From NCBI RefSeq assembly GCF_029257255.1, contig NZ_JARICI010000055.1, positions 1 to 53,838 of the forward strand: 53,838 nucleotides of DNA, written 5' to 3'. A model generated the notes under the pieces. It saw nothing but the letters and a program-made list of their open reading frames with translations. It was not told the DNA's origin and ran no database searches. The stretch comes from Sporosarcina sp. Lineage in GTDB: Bacteria > Bacillota > Bacilli > Bacillales_A > Planococcaceae. The position numbers were made by a program, and so were the translations under genes. Below are positions 1 to 11,046 of the stretch, piece by piece. Positions within the stretch are counted from its first letter, which is position 1. Each line of letters opens with the position of its first letter.

Positions 1-24
1 ACAGAGAACTAAATAGCGAGAAGG

Positions 25-132
25 GCGAGGAGTAGTGGAGTGCAAGGAAGCGAGCCGCTGTGACTCGAAGCGTATGATATACGCGAGACTCGCAAGTGGA
101 GAAGCTGACGCAGTCAATCCGCTGCTCCTTGC
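25..132 (+). other. Structured RNA-like segment abutting the 5S remnant
   Basis: Bases 25-39 can pair with 118-132 in 15 consecutive pairs, three of them G-U, which favours pairing as RNA over a DNA palindrome. A smaller hairpin (GCGTAT/ATACGC, loop GAT) sits at about 70-84. The segment directly precedes the recognisable 3' part of a 5S rRNA, where the 5' half of 5S should lie. It could be an insertion in 5S, unrelated spacer, or an assembly artefact at a collapsed rRNA operon. Confidence 0.45.
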
Positions 133-142
133 TCTTCGCAGC

Positions 143-220
143 ACCGAACACGGAAGGTAAGCTCGCGCGCCAATGGTAGTCGGGGGCTTCCCCCTGTGAG
201 AGTAGGACGTTGCTGGGCAA
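143..220 (+). rRNA. rrf: 5S rRNA, 3' portion only
   Basis: From about base 143 the sequence follows the 3' two-thirds of Bacillales 5S rRNA: ACCGAACACGGAAG-like loop C, then GATGGTAGTCGGGGG-like helix IV/V, CCCCCTGTGAGAGTAGGACG and a 3' acceptor strand ending GCTGGGCA. The matching 5' strand (a TGCCCAG-type sequence) and the usual TCACACCCGTTCCCAT stretch are missing upstream. A short stretch at 14-24 (TAGCGAGAAGG) resembles the 5' side of helix II and could pair with CTCGC at 162-166, with an insertion between. A Rho-independent terminator follows, so this is the end of an rRNA operon. As it stands the gene is truncated or interrupted. Confidence 0.8.
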
Positions 221-224
221 GCGA

Positions 225-254
225 AGCCATTCCTTATGGGGAGTGGCTTTTTTG
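225..254 (+). terminator. rRNA operon terminator
   Basis: AGCCATTCC (225-233) pairs with GGAGTGGCT (240-248), one G-U pair, followed by a T tract. It lies a few bases past the 3' end of 5S. Confidence 0.8.
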
Positions 255-255
255 T

Positions 256-446
256 GTTTTGATAAACAAAAGGATATTCCTCAATGGCGCGAAACATTTT
301 GGTTCGTCCTTCAAAATGGTTGGTGCTTTAAAGATATGTCAGTGGAGTGCAAGGAAAGCCAACCAGATGTATTTATGGATCCCTTTTCTACCCCGCTGGG
401 ACCCCGCTATAGATATTGGCTTTCTCATGTTTTTGGGTTTGGTTAA
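256..446 (+). pseudogene. Possible coding remnant downstream of the rRNA terminator
   Basis: An open frame of about 60 codons from the terminator to the TAA at 444-446 has plausible amino-acid composition (D-I-P-Q-W-R-E-T-F-W near its start, R-Y-R-Y-W-L-S-H near its end). There is no start codon with a ribosome binding site: the in-frame starts lie inside the 5S gene and the terminator. I do not recognise the protein. It may be the 3' remnant of a gene cut by recombination at the rRNA operon, or chance. The rest of 450-677 shows nothing I can name. Confidence 0.2.
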
Positions 447-677
447 GTAGGTAGAGGTAATGGTGTGGTATGTGTATTAACTTTGTTTATAGGTGAAATG
501 GTTCGTTTAGGGGAGAAAATTTAGCTGGATGACAGCTGTGTCAAACTATTTCCTATTGAACGCGTTCTCCATAAAAATGTTACACCGCTCATAAGCCATC
601 TAGGTAGATTGGCATTTTGTATTTAGAGAAAGCAATTGAATAAGGCATTTTAATAGAAGACACACTGTATTAGGAGG

Positions 678-935
678 TCAAATAACTCTTGAAAGTTCAT
701 TTAATTGCACGCAGTAATATAGATCTTCTTCCGATTCGTAACGTACTGTAATCGAATGCCCACCGTCTGCTTTAAATTGAAGATTATGTGTATCTAGTTC
801 TCCTGTTTGAATAGAGAATTGATGACTATCTCTTTGGGTGGGCAAAATTGAGTAATGAACAATATCATGAATAAGGGACGACAGCTCGTCGTATGAAGTG
901 AAAATATAGTATTCATTCACCATATAAGCAGGCAC
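678..935 (-). CDS. Small hypothetical protein, 85 aa
   Basis: An 85-residue frame starts at GTG (935) with AAAGGAG eight bases upstream and stops at 678-680. The product is soluble, acidic and tyrosine-rich (Y-Y-I-F-T-S-Y-D-E-L near the N terminus, E-S-E-E-D-L-Y-Y-C near the C terminus). It has no membrane segment and no motif I recognise. It is the only minus-strand gene in the first 8 kb and has no operon partner. In B. subtilis csfB, xpaC and yaaN occupy the comparable place after the rRNA operon; this protein resembles none of them. The good ribosome binding site is the main support that it is real. Confidence 0.55.
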   Translation of the reverse strand: MPAYMVNEYYIFTSYDELSSLIHDIVHYSILPTQRDSHQFSIQTGELDTHNLQFKADGGHSITVRYESEEDLYYCVQLNELSRVI

Positions 936-1242
936 ACAATCAACTCCTTTGTATTAGATTATTTTTAAGCAAGAAATATCCAGTAATTGAAAAATAGTCT
1001 TAACATTTAGTATATACCGGGTTGTAAAAAATGGATATTGAGGAATGTTAATGTTTTGGATATATGTGTAAATACTATTAGTGCATATTGAAATATATAA
1101 ACCTTTAGTCTCAAATCCAATTAATCCGTATGTAAAGAAAGTTAAGCTTTCTTGTGCACACAGATGTGGTAAAAAGTCAGTGAACTGTCTCCATGGACTA
1201 TAGTTTTGCTATACTAAGTAGAGGAAAAGGAGTGCGCAGCAG
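936..1242. other. AT-rich intergenic region with a candidate yaaO promoter
   Basis: No gene is supported here. The only signal is a TATACT at 1210-1215 with TG at 1207-1208 (extended -10 form) about 30 bases before the yaaO start; no good -35 is visible. Both neighbouring genes point away from this gap. Confidence 0.4.
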
Positions 1243-2667
1243 ATGATGTATGAAGATCGACCGTTAGTACAGGCGTTAGAGAACTTTCAGAAACAACGGC
1301 CTACGTCTTTCCATGTTCCTGGTCATAAGCATGGGGCTTTGTCTGGTTTACCGGAAGTATTACAAGATGCTTTGTCTTATGATGTAACAGAGTTGACAGG
1401 TCTTGATGATTTGCATGAACCGACAGAGGCGATTCTGAAGGCGGAGGAGAAGCTCTCCAAACTTTATGGTAGCATTCGCAGCTTTTTTCTAGTCAACGGC
1501 TCGACAGTCGGCAATTTGGCAATGCTATATGCGACCGCCGATAAAGATGACATAGTCTTGGTGCAGAGAAACGCGCATAAATCGGTATTCCATGCCATAG
1601 AGTTGATAGGAGCGCAGGCGGTTTTCCTGACGCCTGAGTGGGATGAACAAACGCAGACAGCTGGCGGGGTATCCGTTGCAACCGTAAAGGCAGCGTTCAG
1701 GGAGTATACAGATATAAAGGCAGCAATTTTCACAAGTCCCACCTATTACGGCATGGTAAATATGGAATTGAAAGAAATAATAAGCGTCTGTCATGCGTAC
1801 GATGTGCCTGTTTTAGTGGATGAAGCACATGGAGCACATTTTGTGGTCAATAAATCATTTCCGGATCATGCGTTAGATTTAGGAGCAGACATTGTGGTGC
1901 AGTCAGCGCACAAGACATTACCTGCTATGACGATGGCCTCCTTTTTACATATTCGCTCGAAGTTGGTACAACCAGAACAAGTTGCGCATTTTTTACACAT
2001 GCTACAGTCGAGTAGTCCATCATATTTGCTAATGGCTTCATTAGATGATGCCAGGTATTATGCGGATACTTATAAAGAGGCAGACTATGCATATTTTCAA
2101 ATATATCGGTTGCAGTTGCTGAGAGGGCTACGCAGTATACCTACTATAGAAGTGATGGAAGTGGATGACGCATTGAAGTTAATAGTGCGTGTAGAAGGTT
2201 ATACGGGATTCGAGCTACAGGAGGCATTGGAGCAACAGGGTATTTATCCGGAACTGGCGGATCTTTATCAAGTTCTATTGGTGCTACCTTTAGTGAAAGT
2301 AGGTCATGTGGCATTATCAGTCGACCTGGAGTCTAAATTCAAATGTGCAGTAGATACGCTGCGGATGTCAAAGGCATCAGCACGACGGCAGATACTTCAT
2401 TTGCCAGCAATGCCTGTGTCGGCTGTTGCTTATAAAACTGCCCAACTCCGCGAAATGAAATCGGAATGGGTTGCAATAGTAGATGCAAAGAATCGGGTTG
2501 CCGCCGAGTCTGTTGTACCGTATCCTCCTGGTATCCCTTTGTTGTGCGCGGGTGAAAGAGCGTTGGAGGAACATGTGAGACAATTGCAGAATTTACTGGA
2601 TGCGGGATCTCGCTTTCAAGGCGCACTAGACCATCAGACAAAACAAATTAAAGTGGTCATTGAATAG
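1243..2667 (+). CDS. yaaO: PLP-dependent Orn/Lys/Arg decarboxylase family protein (YaaO-like)
   Basis: The 474-residue protein belongs to the fold-type I PLP decarboxylases of the Orn/Lys/Arg family, in the short form found beside tmk in Bacillales. Visible marks are the N-terminal S-F-H-V-P-G-H-K-H-G glycine/histidine motif, V-D-E-A-H-G-A-H (PLP-contacting Asp and His), and S-A-H-K-T-L-P at residues 222-228, where K224 is the predicted Schiff-base lysine. It should decarboxylate a basic amino acid to a polyamine precursor; the exact substrate cannot be read from the sequence. The ATG at 1243 has AAAGGAG ten bases upstream; a second ATG follows at once. tmk begins 15 bases downstream, so the two are probably co-transcribed. 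Confidence 0.85.
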   Translation: MMYEDRPLVQALENFQKQRPTSFHVPGHKHGALSGLPEVLQDALSYDVTELTGLDDLHEPTEAILKAEEKLSKLYGSIRSFFLVNGSTVGNLAMLYATADKDDIVLVQRNAHKSVFHAIELIGAQAVFLTPEWDEQTQTAGGVSVATVKAAFREYTDIKAAIFTSPTYYGMVNMELKEIISVCHAYDVPVLVDEAHGAHFVVNKSFPDHALDLGADIVVQSAHKTLPAMTMASFLHIRSKLVQPEQVAHFLHMLQSSSPSYLLMASLDDARYYADTYKEADYAYFQIYRLQLLRGLRSIPTIEVMEVDDALKLIVRVEGYTGFELQEALEQQGIYPELADLYQVLLVLPLVKVGHVALSVDLESKFKCAVDTLRMSKASARRQILHLPAMPVSAVAYKTAQLREMKSEWVAIVDAKNRVAAESVVPYPPGIPLLCAGERALEEHVRQLQNLLDAGSRFQGALDHQTKQIKVVIE

Positions 2668-2682
2668 ATAGGGGATGCTTTT

Positions 2683-3324
2683 GTGAAAGGTTTATTTATC
2701 AGTTTTGAAGGACCTGAAGGAGCTGGGAAGACGACTGTGCTGTATCAAATCGCAGAGCGTTTGAAGGCAAAAGGGCATGCGGTTACGGTTACGCGTGAAC
2801 CAGGCGGAATTCCAATTGCTGAAAAAATACGCGAAGTGATTTTAGATGCCGATCATCAGGAAATGGATGGGAAGACAGAAGCGTTATTGTATGCAGCTGC
2901 ACGGCGGCAGCATCTAGTCGAAAAAGTTTTGCCTGCTCTTGAGGGCGGTGAAATAGTTCTGTGTGACCGCTTCCTAGATAGCTCATTGGCATATCAAGGC
3001 TTTGCTCGAGGACTTGGAATGGATGAAGTACTGGCCATTAACTTATTCGCGATAGAAGATCATATGCCAGATTGTACTATTTTCTTTGACGTACCACCGG
3101 AAGTCGGATTGGAACGGATTTGGAAGGATCAGGAACGCGAACGGAATCGCCTGGATCTGGAAAAGTTGGAGTTTCATCAGAAGGTCTACGAAGGGTATCA
3201 AGAAGTAATCCGGCAGGACGGGGATCGAGTTCGTACAGTCAATGCAAATCAGCCTCAGGCGCAAGTAGTCGAAAATGTTTGGGAAATTGTTAGTTCAGAA
3301 GTCATCTTACACAAAGATTCATGA
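2683..3324 (+). CDS. tmk: Thymidylate kinase
   Basis: The 213-residue dTMP kinase phosphorylates dTMP to dTDP with ATP, a required step toward dTTP in the cytosol. It shows the P-loop G-P-E-G-A-G-K-T (residues 10-17), the T-R-E-P-G-G motif typical of the family, the nucleotide-binding L-C-D-R-F motif and the S-S-L-A-Y-Q-G segment. Length is normal for bacterial Tmk. The start is GTG at 2683 after a GGGGATG-type ribosome binding site. It follows yaaO closely and precedes darA, the conserved Bacillales arrangement. A TATAAT at 3325-3330, just past the stop, may start a transcript for darA-yaaR, but its -35 is poor. Confidence 0.97.
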   Translation: MKGLFISFEGPEGAGKTTVLYQIAERLKAKGHAVTVTREPGGIPIAEKIREVILDADHQEMDGKTEALLYAAARRQHLVEKVLPALEGGEIVLCDRFLDSSLAYQGFARGLGMDEVLAINLFAIEDHMPDCTIFFDVPPEVGLERIWKDQERERNRLDLEKLEFHQKVYEGYQEVIRQDGDRVRTVNANQPQAQVVENVWEIVSSEVILHKDS

Positions 3325-3388
3325 TATAATAAAGAGGAACCTTATTTTTAATAATAGGCACGTTCCAATTAAAGCCTTGCATAGATAA

Positions 3389-3742
<354 letters not shown>

Positions 3743-3759
3743 TATTGAGGTGAGCTCTG

Positions 3760-4197
3760 ATGAAAGTCAATGGTGACTATCGTACAGGGATGGAAAAATT
3801 ACCGGACCCGCTTCGACCACACCCGCCTAATGCACGTTTCGGGCAAATGGTTGAAAAGCAGGAATCACGTCTCCAGGGTGAACAGATTACCCGGTTATTT
3901 GGAGATATTTCGAGCGCGGGAGACAGATTGGCCAGATCGCGGAATCTGCGTGACATGGCGAAGTATAAAATGCTGATCAAGCGCTTTTTGAAAGAAGCAG
4001 TAGACTCCGGTATTGAGCTGAAGCAATCTCATACATGGAATCAATTCGGTGAAGGTCGCCGGTTGAAAATTGTACAGACGATTGACGAAAAGTTGATTGC
4101 GCTGACAGAAGCTTTATTAGATGAAGAATCATCATCCATTGATTTGTTGGCAAAAATAGGTGAAATTAAAGGCCTTCTGATCAACTTATATACGTGA
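3760..4197 (+). CDS. yaaR: YaaR family protein (DUF327)
   Basis: A 145-residue soluble, charged and mostly helical protein of the YaaR/DUF327 family, found between darA and holB in Bacillales. No enzymatic motif is visible and the family's role is unknown. The start ATG at 3760 is preceded by GAGGTGAGCTCTG, a good ribosome binding site. A strong terminator follows directly after the stop, so the darA-yaaR pair probably ends here and holB starts a new unit. The assignment rests on sequence style and position. Confidence 0.85.
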   Translation: MKVNGDYRTGMEKLPDPLRPHPPNARFGQMVEKQESRLQGEQITRLFGDISSAGDRLARSRNLRDMAKYKMLIKRFLKEAVDSGIELKQSHTWNQFGEGRRLKIVQTIDEKLIALTEALLDEESSSIDLLAKIGEIKGLLINLYT

Positions 4198-4198
4198 T

Positions 4199-4234
4199 CC
4201 CGTGCTGCCCTAATCGAGTAGCACGGGGTTTTTT
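4199..4234 (+). terminator. Terminator after yaaR
   Basis: CCCGTGCT (4199-4206) pairs with AGCACGGG (4220-4227), followed by a T run. Confidence 0.9.
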
Positions 4235-4270
4235 ACAACGGCATGGAAGAGTTAGCAAGGAGGGGATTGC

Positions 4271-5281
4271 ATGTCGGAAGCAATATTGAATCGTGCACTG
4301 CAGTCTCAGCAGCAGGTGATCCAGCGTTTACAGGCTATTCATAAACGTAAAAGGATCGGTCATGCTTATATATTTGATGGACCGACTGGAGCAGGTAAGG
4401 AAGAAATTGCACGACATTTCACCAAACTCCTGCTTTGCATGGATCCAAAAGAAAATGTTCCATGTGAAACATGTCATTCGTGTAAACGAATTGATTCAGG
4501 GAACCACCCAAATATACTGACGATCCGGCCAGACGGTCAAGATATAAAAAAAGAACAGATTGAAAATGTCATTCAGATTATGGCGAAGAAGGGCTTTGAA
4601 GAGGGGCGCAAAGTCTATGTTATCGCAAACGCAGAGCGCATGAATGGCTTTGCAGCTAATACGCTGCTGAAGTTTCTGGAAGAACCTGAGGGAGAAGTGA
4701 CTGCCATTTTATTGACGGACTCCTATACTTCTCTGCTTCCGACGATTCAGTCACGCTGCCAAAGGATATCATTGCAACCGATGAACCGGGAAGAAATTAT
4801 GGAAAAGCTCACGGAAAGAGGAGTAACTGCATCAATGGCAGCTACGGTTACACTGATGACTGCGGATATAGAAGCGGCTTATGAATTGGCGCAGGAAGAA
4901 TCCTTTGTACAGAAACGGAGATTAGTGTTAAAATTAGTAGAGGCAATCGAGCAGCGTTCGCCAAGTGAGGCATTGCTGTTCATTCAGACAGATTGGCTGC
5001 CTTTAATGAAGGAAAAGAACGATTGTGAACAAGGAATAGATTTGCTTCTCTTCGCCTACCGTGATATTGTTGCGGTGAAAGCGGGACTGCATGAAACTAT
5101 TGCTTATCCCGATCAGCTGGAAACCTTCACTAGACACTCTGTCAAAAATGCGTATAGCAGTTTAACTGTGAAAATAGATGCCATCTTGCAGGCAAAAAAA
5201 CGATTGCATCAAAACATGAATCGTACGCTTTTACTGGAACAATTGGTGCTTACTATGCAGGAGGGGTTATTGTTTGTATAA
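4271..5281 (+). CDS. holB: DNA polymerase III delta' subunit
   Basis: This 336-residue AAA+ protein is the delta' subunit of the clamp loader, which with DnaX and delta places the beta clamp on primed DNA. It contains a P-loop-like G-P-T-G-A-G-K-E (residues 37-44), a four-cysteine zinc module (C56, C65, C68, C71), the N-A-E-R-M-N sensor region and L-L-K-F-L-E-E-P-E. Length fits the family. The ATG at 4271 has AGGAGGGG upstream. The gene ends 8 bases inside ricT, so the two are translationally coupled. Confidence 0.95.
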   Translation: MSEAILNRALQSQQQVIQRLQAIHKRKRIGHAYIFDGPTGAGKEEIARHFTKLLLCMDPKENVPCETCHSCKRIDSGNHPNILTIRPDGQDIKKEQIENVIQIMAKKGFEEGRKVYVIANAERMNGFAANTLLKFLEEPEGEVTAILLTDSYTSLLPTIQSRCQRISLQPMNREEIMEKLTERGVTASMAATVTLMTADIEAAYELAQEESFVQKRRLVLKLVEAIEQRSPSEALLFIQTDWLPLMKEKNDCEQGIDLLLFAYRDIVAVKAGLHETIAYPDQLETFTRHSVKNAYSSLTVKIDAILQAKKRLHQNMNRTLLLEQLVLTMQEGLLFV

Positions 5282-6101
5282 AGTCGTAGGCGTCCGTTTT
5301 AAAAAAGCGGGTAAATTATATTATTTCGATCCATTAGATATGCCAATTGAAATTGGCAACTATGTCATTGTGGAAACCGCAAGAGGCGTAGAGTACGGTA
5401 AAGTGGCCAGTCGAAGTAATGAAATAGATGATGAAGATGTCGTCTTGCCATTGAAAAAGATCATTCGTCTTGCAGATGAGAGTGATCGCGAGCGTGTGAA
5501 AGAAAATCAGGCAGAAGCAGAGCAGGCTTTTGATGTCTGCACTGATAAAATTATAGAACATCGATTAGACATGCGCCTGGTTGATGTAGAGTATACGTTT
5601 GACCGCAATAAAATTGTATTTTATTTTACTGCTGAAGGACGTGTCGATTTCAGAAACTTAGTTAAGGACCTCGCATCCATTTTCCGTACACGAATTGAGC
5701 TTCGGCAAATTGGAGTGCGTGACGAAGCGAAGATGCTCGGCGGTATAGGGCCTTGCGGTAGAATGCTGTGCTGTTCAACTTTCTTAGGCGACTTTGAACC
5801 AGTGTCCATTAAGATGGCTAAGGATCAGAACCTTTCGCTGAATCCATCGAAGATTTCAGGTCTGTGCGGACGTTTGATGTGCTGTCTGAAGTATGAAAAT
5901 GATGCGTACGAAGAAGCAAAAGCACAGATGCCGGACGTCGGCACACAGGTTGCTACACCAGATGGCGTCGGAAAAGTAGTCGGTCTGAATTTATTGGAAC
6001 GTGTATTGCAAGTGAATATGCCGGCATTTGAGAGAGTGCTCGAATATGCGTGGAGTGAGATTGAGGATTTACAGAAGGAAATGGCTCAATTGACGAAATG
6101 A
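5274..6101 (+). CDS. ricT: RicT (YaaT), PSP1-domain Fe-S regulator of RNA processing
   Basis: The 275-residue PSP1-domain protein corresponds to B. subtilis RicT (YaaT). With RicA and RicF, RicT forms the Y-complex that directs RNase Y processing and affects sporulation, competence and biofilm formation; the complex carries [4Fe-4S] clusters. Two C-G-R-(M/L)-(L/M)-C-C motifs at C161-C167 and C198-C204 are the likely cluster ligands. The start is TTG at 5274, overlapping the end of holB by 8 bases, with GAGGGG upstream. It is followed at once by yabA, as in B. subtilis. Confidence 0.95.
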   Translation: MYKVVGVRFKKAGKLYYFDPLDMPIEIGNYVIVETARGVEYGKVASRSNEIDDEDVVLPLKKIIRLADESDRERVKENQAEAEQAFDVCTDKIIEHRLDMRLVDVEYTFDRNKIVFYFTAEGRVDFRNLVKDLASIFRTRIELRQIGVRDEAKMLGGIGPCGRMLCCSTFLGDFEPVSIKMAKDQNLSLNPSKISGLCGRLMCCLKYENDAYEEAKAQMPDVGTQVATPDGVGKVVGLNLLERVLQVNMPAFERVLEYAWSEIEDLQKEMAQLTK

Positions 6102-6114
6102 TGAGGTGGAACAG

Positions 6115-6474
6115 TTGAAAGAAGTGAATTTTCTTGATCGAGTGATGGAGTTTGAGCAGCAGTTAGATTCCATGCAAAAACAATTCAGGGAACTCATTGG
6201 ATTTGTGGCAGAGATGACTGAAGAAAACCACTCGCTTCGTCTGGAAAATCATCATCTGCGAATGCGTCTGGATGAAATTGATAAGATTACACAAAATATA
6301 GAAGAGACCGCACGGGATGAACGTCCGAAGAAACTGGATGTCGGCGAAGGTGTAGATAATCTAGCTCGTCTGTACAATGAAGGGTTTCATGTGTGCAACG
6401 TACATTACGGCAGCAGCCGTAAGGGCGAAGATTGCTTGTTTTGTCTGTCATTTTTAAATAAACAGAATGGTTGA
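6115..6474 (+). CDS. yabA: Replication initiation control protein YabA
   Basis: YabA represses re-initiation by binding DnaA and the DnaN clamp. The product has an N-terminal leucine-rich coiled coil (M-E-F-E-Q-Q-L-D through the repeated L-R-L-E-N-H-H-L-R region), for tetramerisation, and a C-terminal zinc module with H-V-C-N-V-H-Y-G and C-L-F-C. I place the start at TTG 6115, because GAGGTGG lies five bases before it; an in-frame GTG at 6106 overlaps that ribosome binding site and would add three residues. Length (119-122 aa) fits the family. It is cotranscribed with holB and ricT. Confidence 0.93.
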   Translation: MKEVNFLDRVMEFEQQLDSMQKQFRELIGFVAEMTEENHSLRLENHHLRMRLDEIDKITQNIEETARDERPKKLDVGEGVDNLARLYNEGFHVCNVHYGSSRKGEDCLFCLSFLNKQNG

Positions 6475-6477
6475 GAA

Positions 6478-6512
6478 GGTCAATTCCTAGTTTTAGGTAT
6501 TGGCTTTTTCTT
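6478..6512 (+). terminator. Weak hairpin after yabA
   Basis: GTCAATTCCTA can pair with TAGGTATTGGC (one mismatch, one G-U), followed by a T-rich stretch. It may only attenuate, because trmNF starts 20 bases later. Confidence 0.45.
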
Positions 6513-6532
6513 TTGAGTAAGGAGTATGCTGA

Positions 6533-7273
6533 ATGAATTTACGGGATGATGAACGGCTGGATTATTTATTGGCGGAGGACTTACGTATTATCCAAAGTCC
6601 TTCAGTCTTTTCCTTTTCATTGGATGCGGTATTACTGGCCCGCTTTGCTTATATGCCGATCCGAGGAGGAAAAGTGGTAGATTTGTGTACTGGAAATGGT
6701 GCAATTCCATTATTTTTGAGTGCTCGTACGAAGGCTGATATTATTGGAGTTGAGCTGCAGGAGCGGCTGGCGGATATGGCAAAGCGGAGTGTAAAGCATA
6801 ATCATTTGGAAAAACAGCTGACGATTATGCAGGATAATGTAATTGGCATAGCCAAAAAGATTGGCTATGATAAGTTCGATACGGTAACATGCAATCCACC
6901 GTACTTCGCAGCAAACGATGCGAGTGCGAGGAATAAAAGCGAGCATTATACGATTGCGCGGCATGAAGTGGAATTAACATTGGATCAGGCGGTCCAGTCC
7001 GCTAGTGAATTGCTGAAGCAAGGTGGAAAAGCTGCATTTGTACACCGGCCGGGCAGGTTGCTGGATATGATTACTTCAATGAGGAAATATCGTCTGGAGC
7101 CGAAGCGGATTCGGTTTGTTTATCCGAAGGAAGGCAAAGAGGCGAATACGCTGCTAATCGAAGCGATAAAAGACGGAAAACCGGACTTGAAAATTCTCCC
7201 TCCCTTATATGTCTATCAGGAAAACAACGAATACACAGAAGAAGTGAGGCTCTTGCTGTATGGCGACAAGTGA
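6533..7273 (+). CDS. yabB: tRNA1(Val) (adenine(37)-N6)-methyltransferase family (YabB)
   Basis: A 246-residue Rossmann-fold methyltransferase. The SAM-binding [10 protein letters not shown] motif follows residue 45, and the catalytic N-P-P-Y motif at residues 121-124 marks an exocyclic-amine N6-adenine methylase of the TrmN6 type. It should methylate A37 of tRNA-Val with SAM; substrate choice is inferred from the family. The ATG at 6533 has AAGGAG upstream. The 3' end overlaps yazA by 14 bases, and yazA overlaps rsmI, forming a tightly coupled yabB-yazA-rsmI set. Confidence 0.92.
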   Translation: MNLRDDERLDYLLAEDLRIIQSPSVFSFSLDAVLLARFAYMPIRGGKVVDLCTGNGAIPLFLSARTKADIIGVELQERLADMAKRSVKHNHLEKQLTIMQDNVIGIAKKIGYDKFDTVTCNPPYFAANDASARNKSEHYTIARHEVELTLDQAVQSASELLKQGGKAAFVHRPGRLLDMITSMRKYRLEPKRIRFVYPKEGKEANTLLIEAIKDGKPDLKILPPLYVYQENNEYTEEVRLLLYGDK

Positions 7274-7523
7274 GCATTTCTTTTATGTGTTAGAATGCAA
7301 GGATGGTTCCTATTATGCAGGCTACACGAATGATTTAGAACGTCGCTTGCGTGTGCATAATGAAGGGAAGGGCGCGAAGTATACGAGAGGGCGTTTGCCC
7401 GTACGCTATTTATATAAGGAAGCTTTTGAAACAAAACGGGAAGCGATGCAGGCTGAGTACCAGTTTAAGACCTTAACCCGTCCGCAAAAAGAGCAGTATA
7501 TTCGAAAGGAGCGTTCAGAATGA
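7260..7523 (+). CDS. yazA: GIY-YIG domain protein YazA
   Basis: This 87-residue protein is a stand-alone GIY-YIG domain of the UPF0213/YazA type. It shows F-Y-V-L-E-C near residue 8 and [13 protein letters not shown] near residue 18, with [16 protein letters not shown] further on. The fold is that of UvrC/homing-type nucleases, but no substrate is established for this small family. The ATG lies inside the end of yabB, and the stop overlaps the rsmI ATG by 4 bases, so expression is coupled to both neighbours. Confidence 0.92.
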   Translation: MATSEHFFYVLECKDGSYYAGYTNDLERRLRVHNEGKGAKYTRGRLPVRYLYKEAFETKREAMQAEYQFKTLTRPQKEQYIRKERSE

Positions 7524-8398
7524 TTACATCACAAAAAAGTGCTGAAGAAACAGAAGCAGGGAAATTATTTATTGTTGGCACACCGATTGGCAATTTGGAA
7601 GATATGACGTTCCGCGCCGTGCGTATTTTACAGGAAGCTGATTTCATTGCCGCAGAAGATACGCGTAATACGATCAAACTGTGTAATCATTTTGCTATCC
7701 AGACGCCGCTAATCAGTTATCATGAACATAATACGCGGGATGCAGGAGAAAAGATTATAGATTACCTTCAAAATGGGAAGGATATAGCCATCGTCAGTGA
7801 TGCGGGTATGCCGTGCATCTCAGATCCTGGAGCTGATCTAGTGGAATTGGCGATCGAACACGGATTGGCAGTCGTTCCGGTTCCCGGTCCTAATGCAGCA
7901 GTGACAGCATTGGTTGCTTCAGGTATTACTCCGCAGCCATTTTTGTTTTGGGGGTTTCTGCCACGGCAGAAGAAAGAGCAGAAAGCGCAGCTCGCTAAAC
8001 TACAGCGCTATGAAGAGACACTATTGTTTTATGAAGCACCTCACCGACTCAAGCAAACACTGCGTAATTTGGCAGAGCAGTTCGGTGATGAACGGAGAAT
8101 TGTTATGGCACGTGAATTGACGAAACGTTTTGAAGAGTTATTGAGAGGAACGCTCGCAGAAGCAATAGATTGGGCGGATTCGAACGAAATCAGAGGCGAA
8201 TTTTGTTTAGTGTTGGAAGGAAATCATGAGGCTCCAAAAGAGCAAATTGAAGAATGGTGGACAGGACTTTCGATCAAAGAACATGTGGAACGGATAATCG
8301 AACAGCGGGATGTGCGTTCGAAAGAAGCTATAAAGGAAGTGGCGGAAGCTCGCGGGCTTGGTAAGCGTGAGGTGTATCAAGCATACCACGTAGATTAA
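7520..8398 (+). CDS. rsmI: 16S rRNA 2'-O-methyltransferase RsmI
   Basis: The 292-residue protein belongs to the tetrapyrrole-methylase-fold family; RsmI uses SAM to 2'-O-methylate C1402 of 16S rRNA in the decoding centre. Family marks are [11 protein letters not shown] (residues 20-30), [21 protein letters not shown] and [11 protein letters not shown]. Length is normal. ATG 7520 overlaps the yazA stop. The gene ends the operon, facing abrB across a shared terminator. Confidence 0.96.
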   Translation: MITSQKSAEETEAGKLFIVGTPIGNLEDMTFRAVRILQEADFIAAEDTRNTIKLCNHFAIQTPLISYHEHNTRDAGEKIIDYLQNGKDIAIVSDAGMPCISDPGADLVELAIEHGLAVVPVPGPNAAVTALVASGITPQPFLFWGFLPRQKKEQKAQLAKLQRYEETLLFYEAPHRLKQTLRNLAEQFGDERRIVMARELTKRFEELLRGTLAEAIDWADSNEIRGEFCLVLEGNHEAPKEQIEEWWTGLSIKEHVERIIEQRDVRSKEAIKEVAEARGLGKREVYQAYHVD

Positions 8399-8409
8399 TA
8401 AAATTTAAA

Positions 8410-8456
8410 AGAAAAAAGAACCCGGAACGGCAATACGCTCAGGATTCTTTTTTATT
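8410..8456. terminator. Bidirectional terminator between rsmI and abrB
   Basis: An A-rich arm (AAAAAAGAACCCGGA) pairs with TCAGGATTCTTTTTT with two imperfect pairs. A and T tracts on the two sides suit termination of both converging genes. Confidence 0.75.
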
Positions 8457-8730
8457 AATTGATCTTATTTTGAATCTCTTCAATCAATTGTTTTGCGCCT
8501 TCTGGGCTTAAAATTAACTTACCGTCAATTAGACGAAGGTTGTCGTCTGACACTTCTCCTGTAATAGAGCATGTCATATTAGGCATGTACTTCTTTAAGA
8601 TAATTTTGTCGTCGTCCACGTATATCTCTAACGCGTCTTTTTGCTCGATACCAAGCGTGCGGCGTAATTCAATGGGGATAACCACACGGCCTAGCTCATC
8701 AACTTTTCTTACAATTCCAGTAGATTTCAT
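8455..8730 (-). CDS. abrB: Transition-state regulator AbrB
   Basis: The 91-residue protein matches AbrB closely: an N-terminal swapped-hairpin DNA-binding domain (S-T-G-I-V-R-K-V-D-E-L-G-R-V-V-I-P, residues 3-19; R-R-T-L-G-I following) and the C-terminal dimer domain containing C-S-I-T-G-E-V-S-D-D-N. In Bacillus AbrB represses many post-exponential genes, including spoVG. The ATG at 8730 is preceded by GGAGGAATT. Upstream lie a consensus promoter and two 0A boxes. The paralogous fold also occurs in SpoVT in this window, but the C-terminal part identifies this one as AbrB. Confidence 0.97.
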   Translation of the reverse strand: MKSTGIVRKVDELGRVVIPIELRRTLGIEQKDALEIYVDDDKIILKKYMPNMTCSITGEVSDDNLRLIDGKLILSPEGAKQLIEEIQNKIN

Positions 8731-8762
8731 GACAAGAATTCCTCCTACACTCTAGTTTTCTA

Positions 8763-8829
8763 TTCGTCAAAATTCGACATGATTCTCTTGTCTATTAAAC
8801 ATCATACCAACTCTTCCAATAATCGTCAA
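8763..8829 (-). promoter_or_regulatory. abrB promoter with two Spo0A boxes
   Basis: On the minus strand TTGACG (8829-8824), a 17-base spacer and TATGAT (8806-8801) form a sigma-A promoter. Just downstream of the expected start are TGTCGAA (8779-8773) and TGACGAA (8769-8763). Both fit the 0A-box consensus TGNCGAA and sit as in the B. subtilis abrB promoter, where phosphorylated Spo0A represses. Confidence 0.85.
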
Positions 8830-8830
8830 T

Positions 8831-10982
<2,152 letters not shown>

Positions 10983-10996
10983 CTCCGAAATAAAAG

Positions 10997-11028
10997 GCGC
11001 CAAGCAAACAGCTTGGCGTCTTTTTTTC
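10997..11028 (+). terminator. Terminator after metG
   Basis: GCGCCAAGC (10997-11005) pairs with GCTTGGCGT (11011-11019) across an AAACA loop, followed by seven T residues. Confidence 0.92.
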
Positions 11029-11046
11029 GGTCAGAAACATATATTG

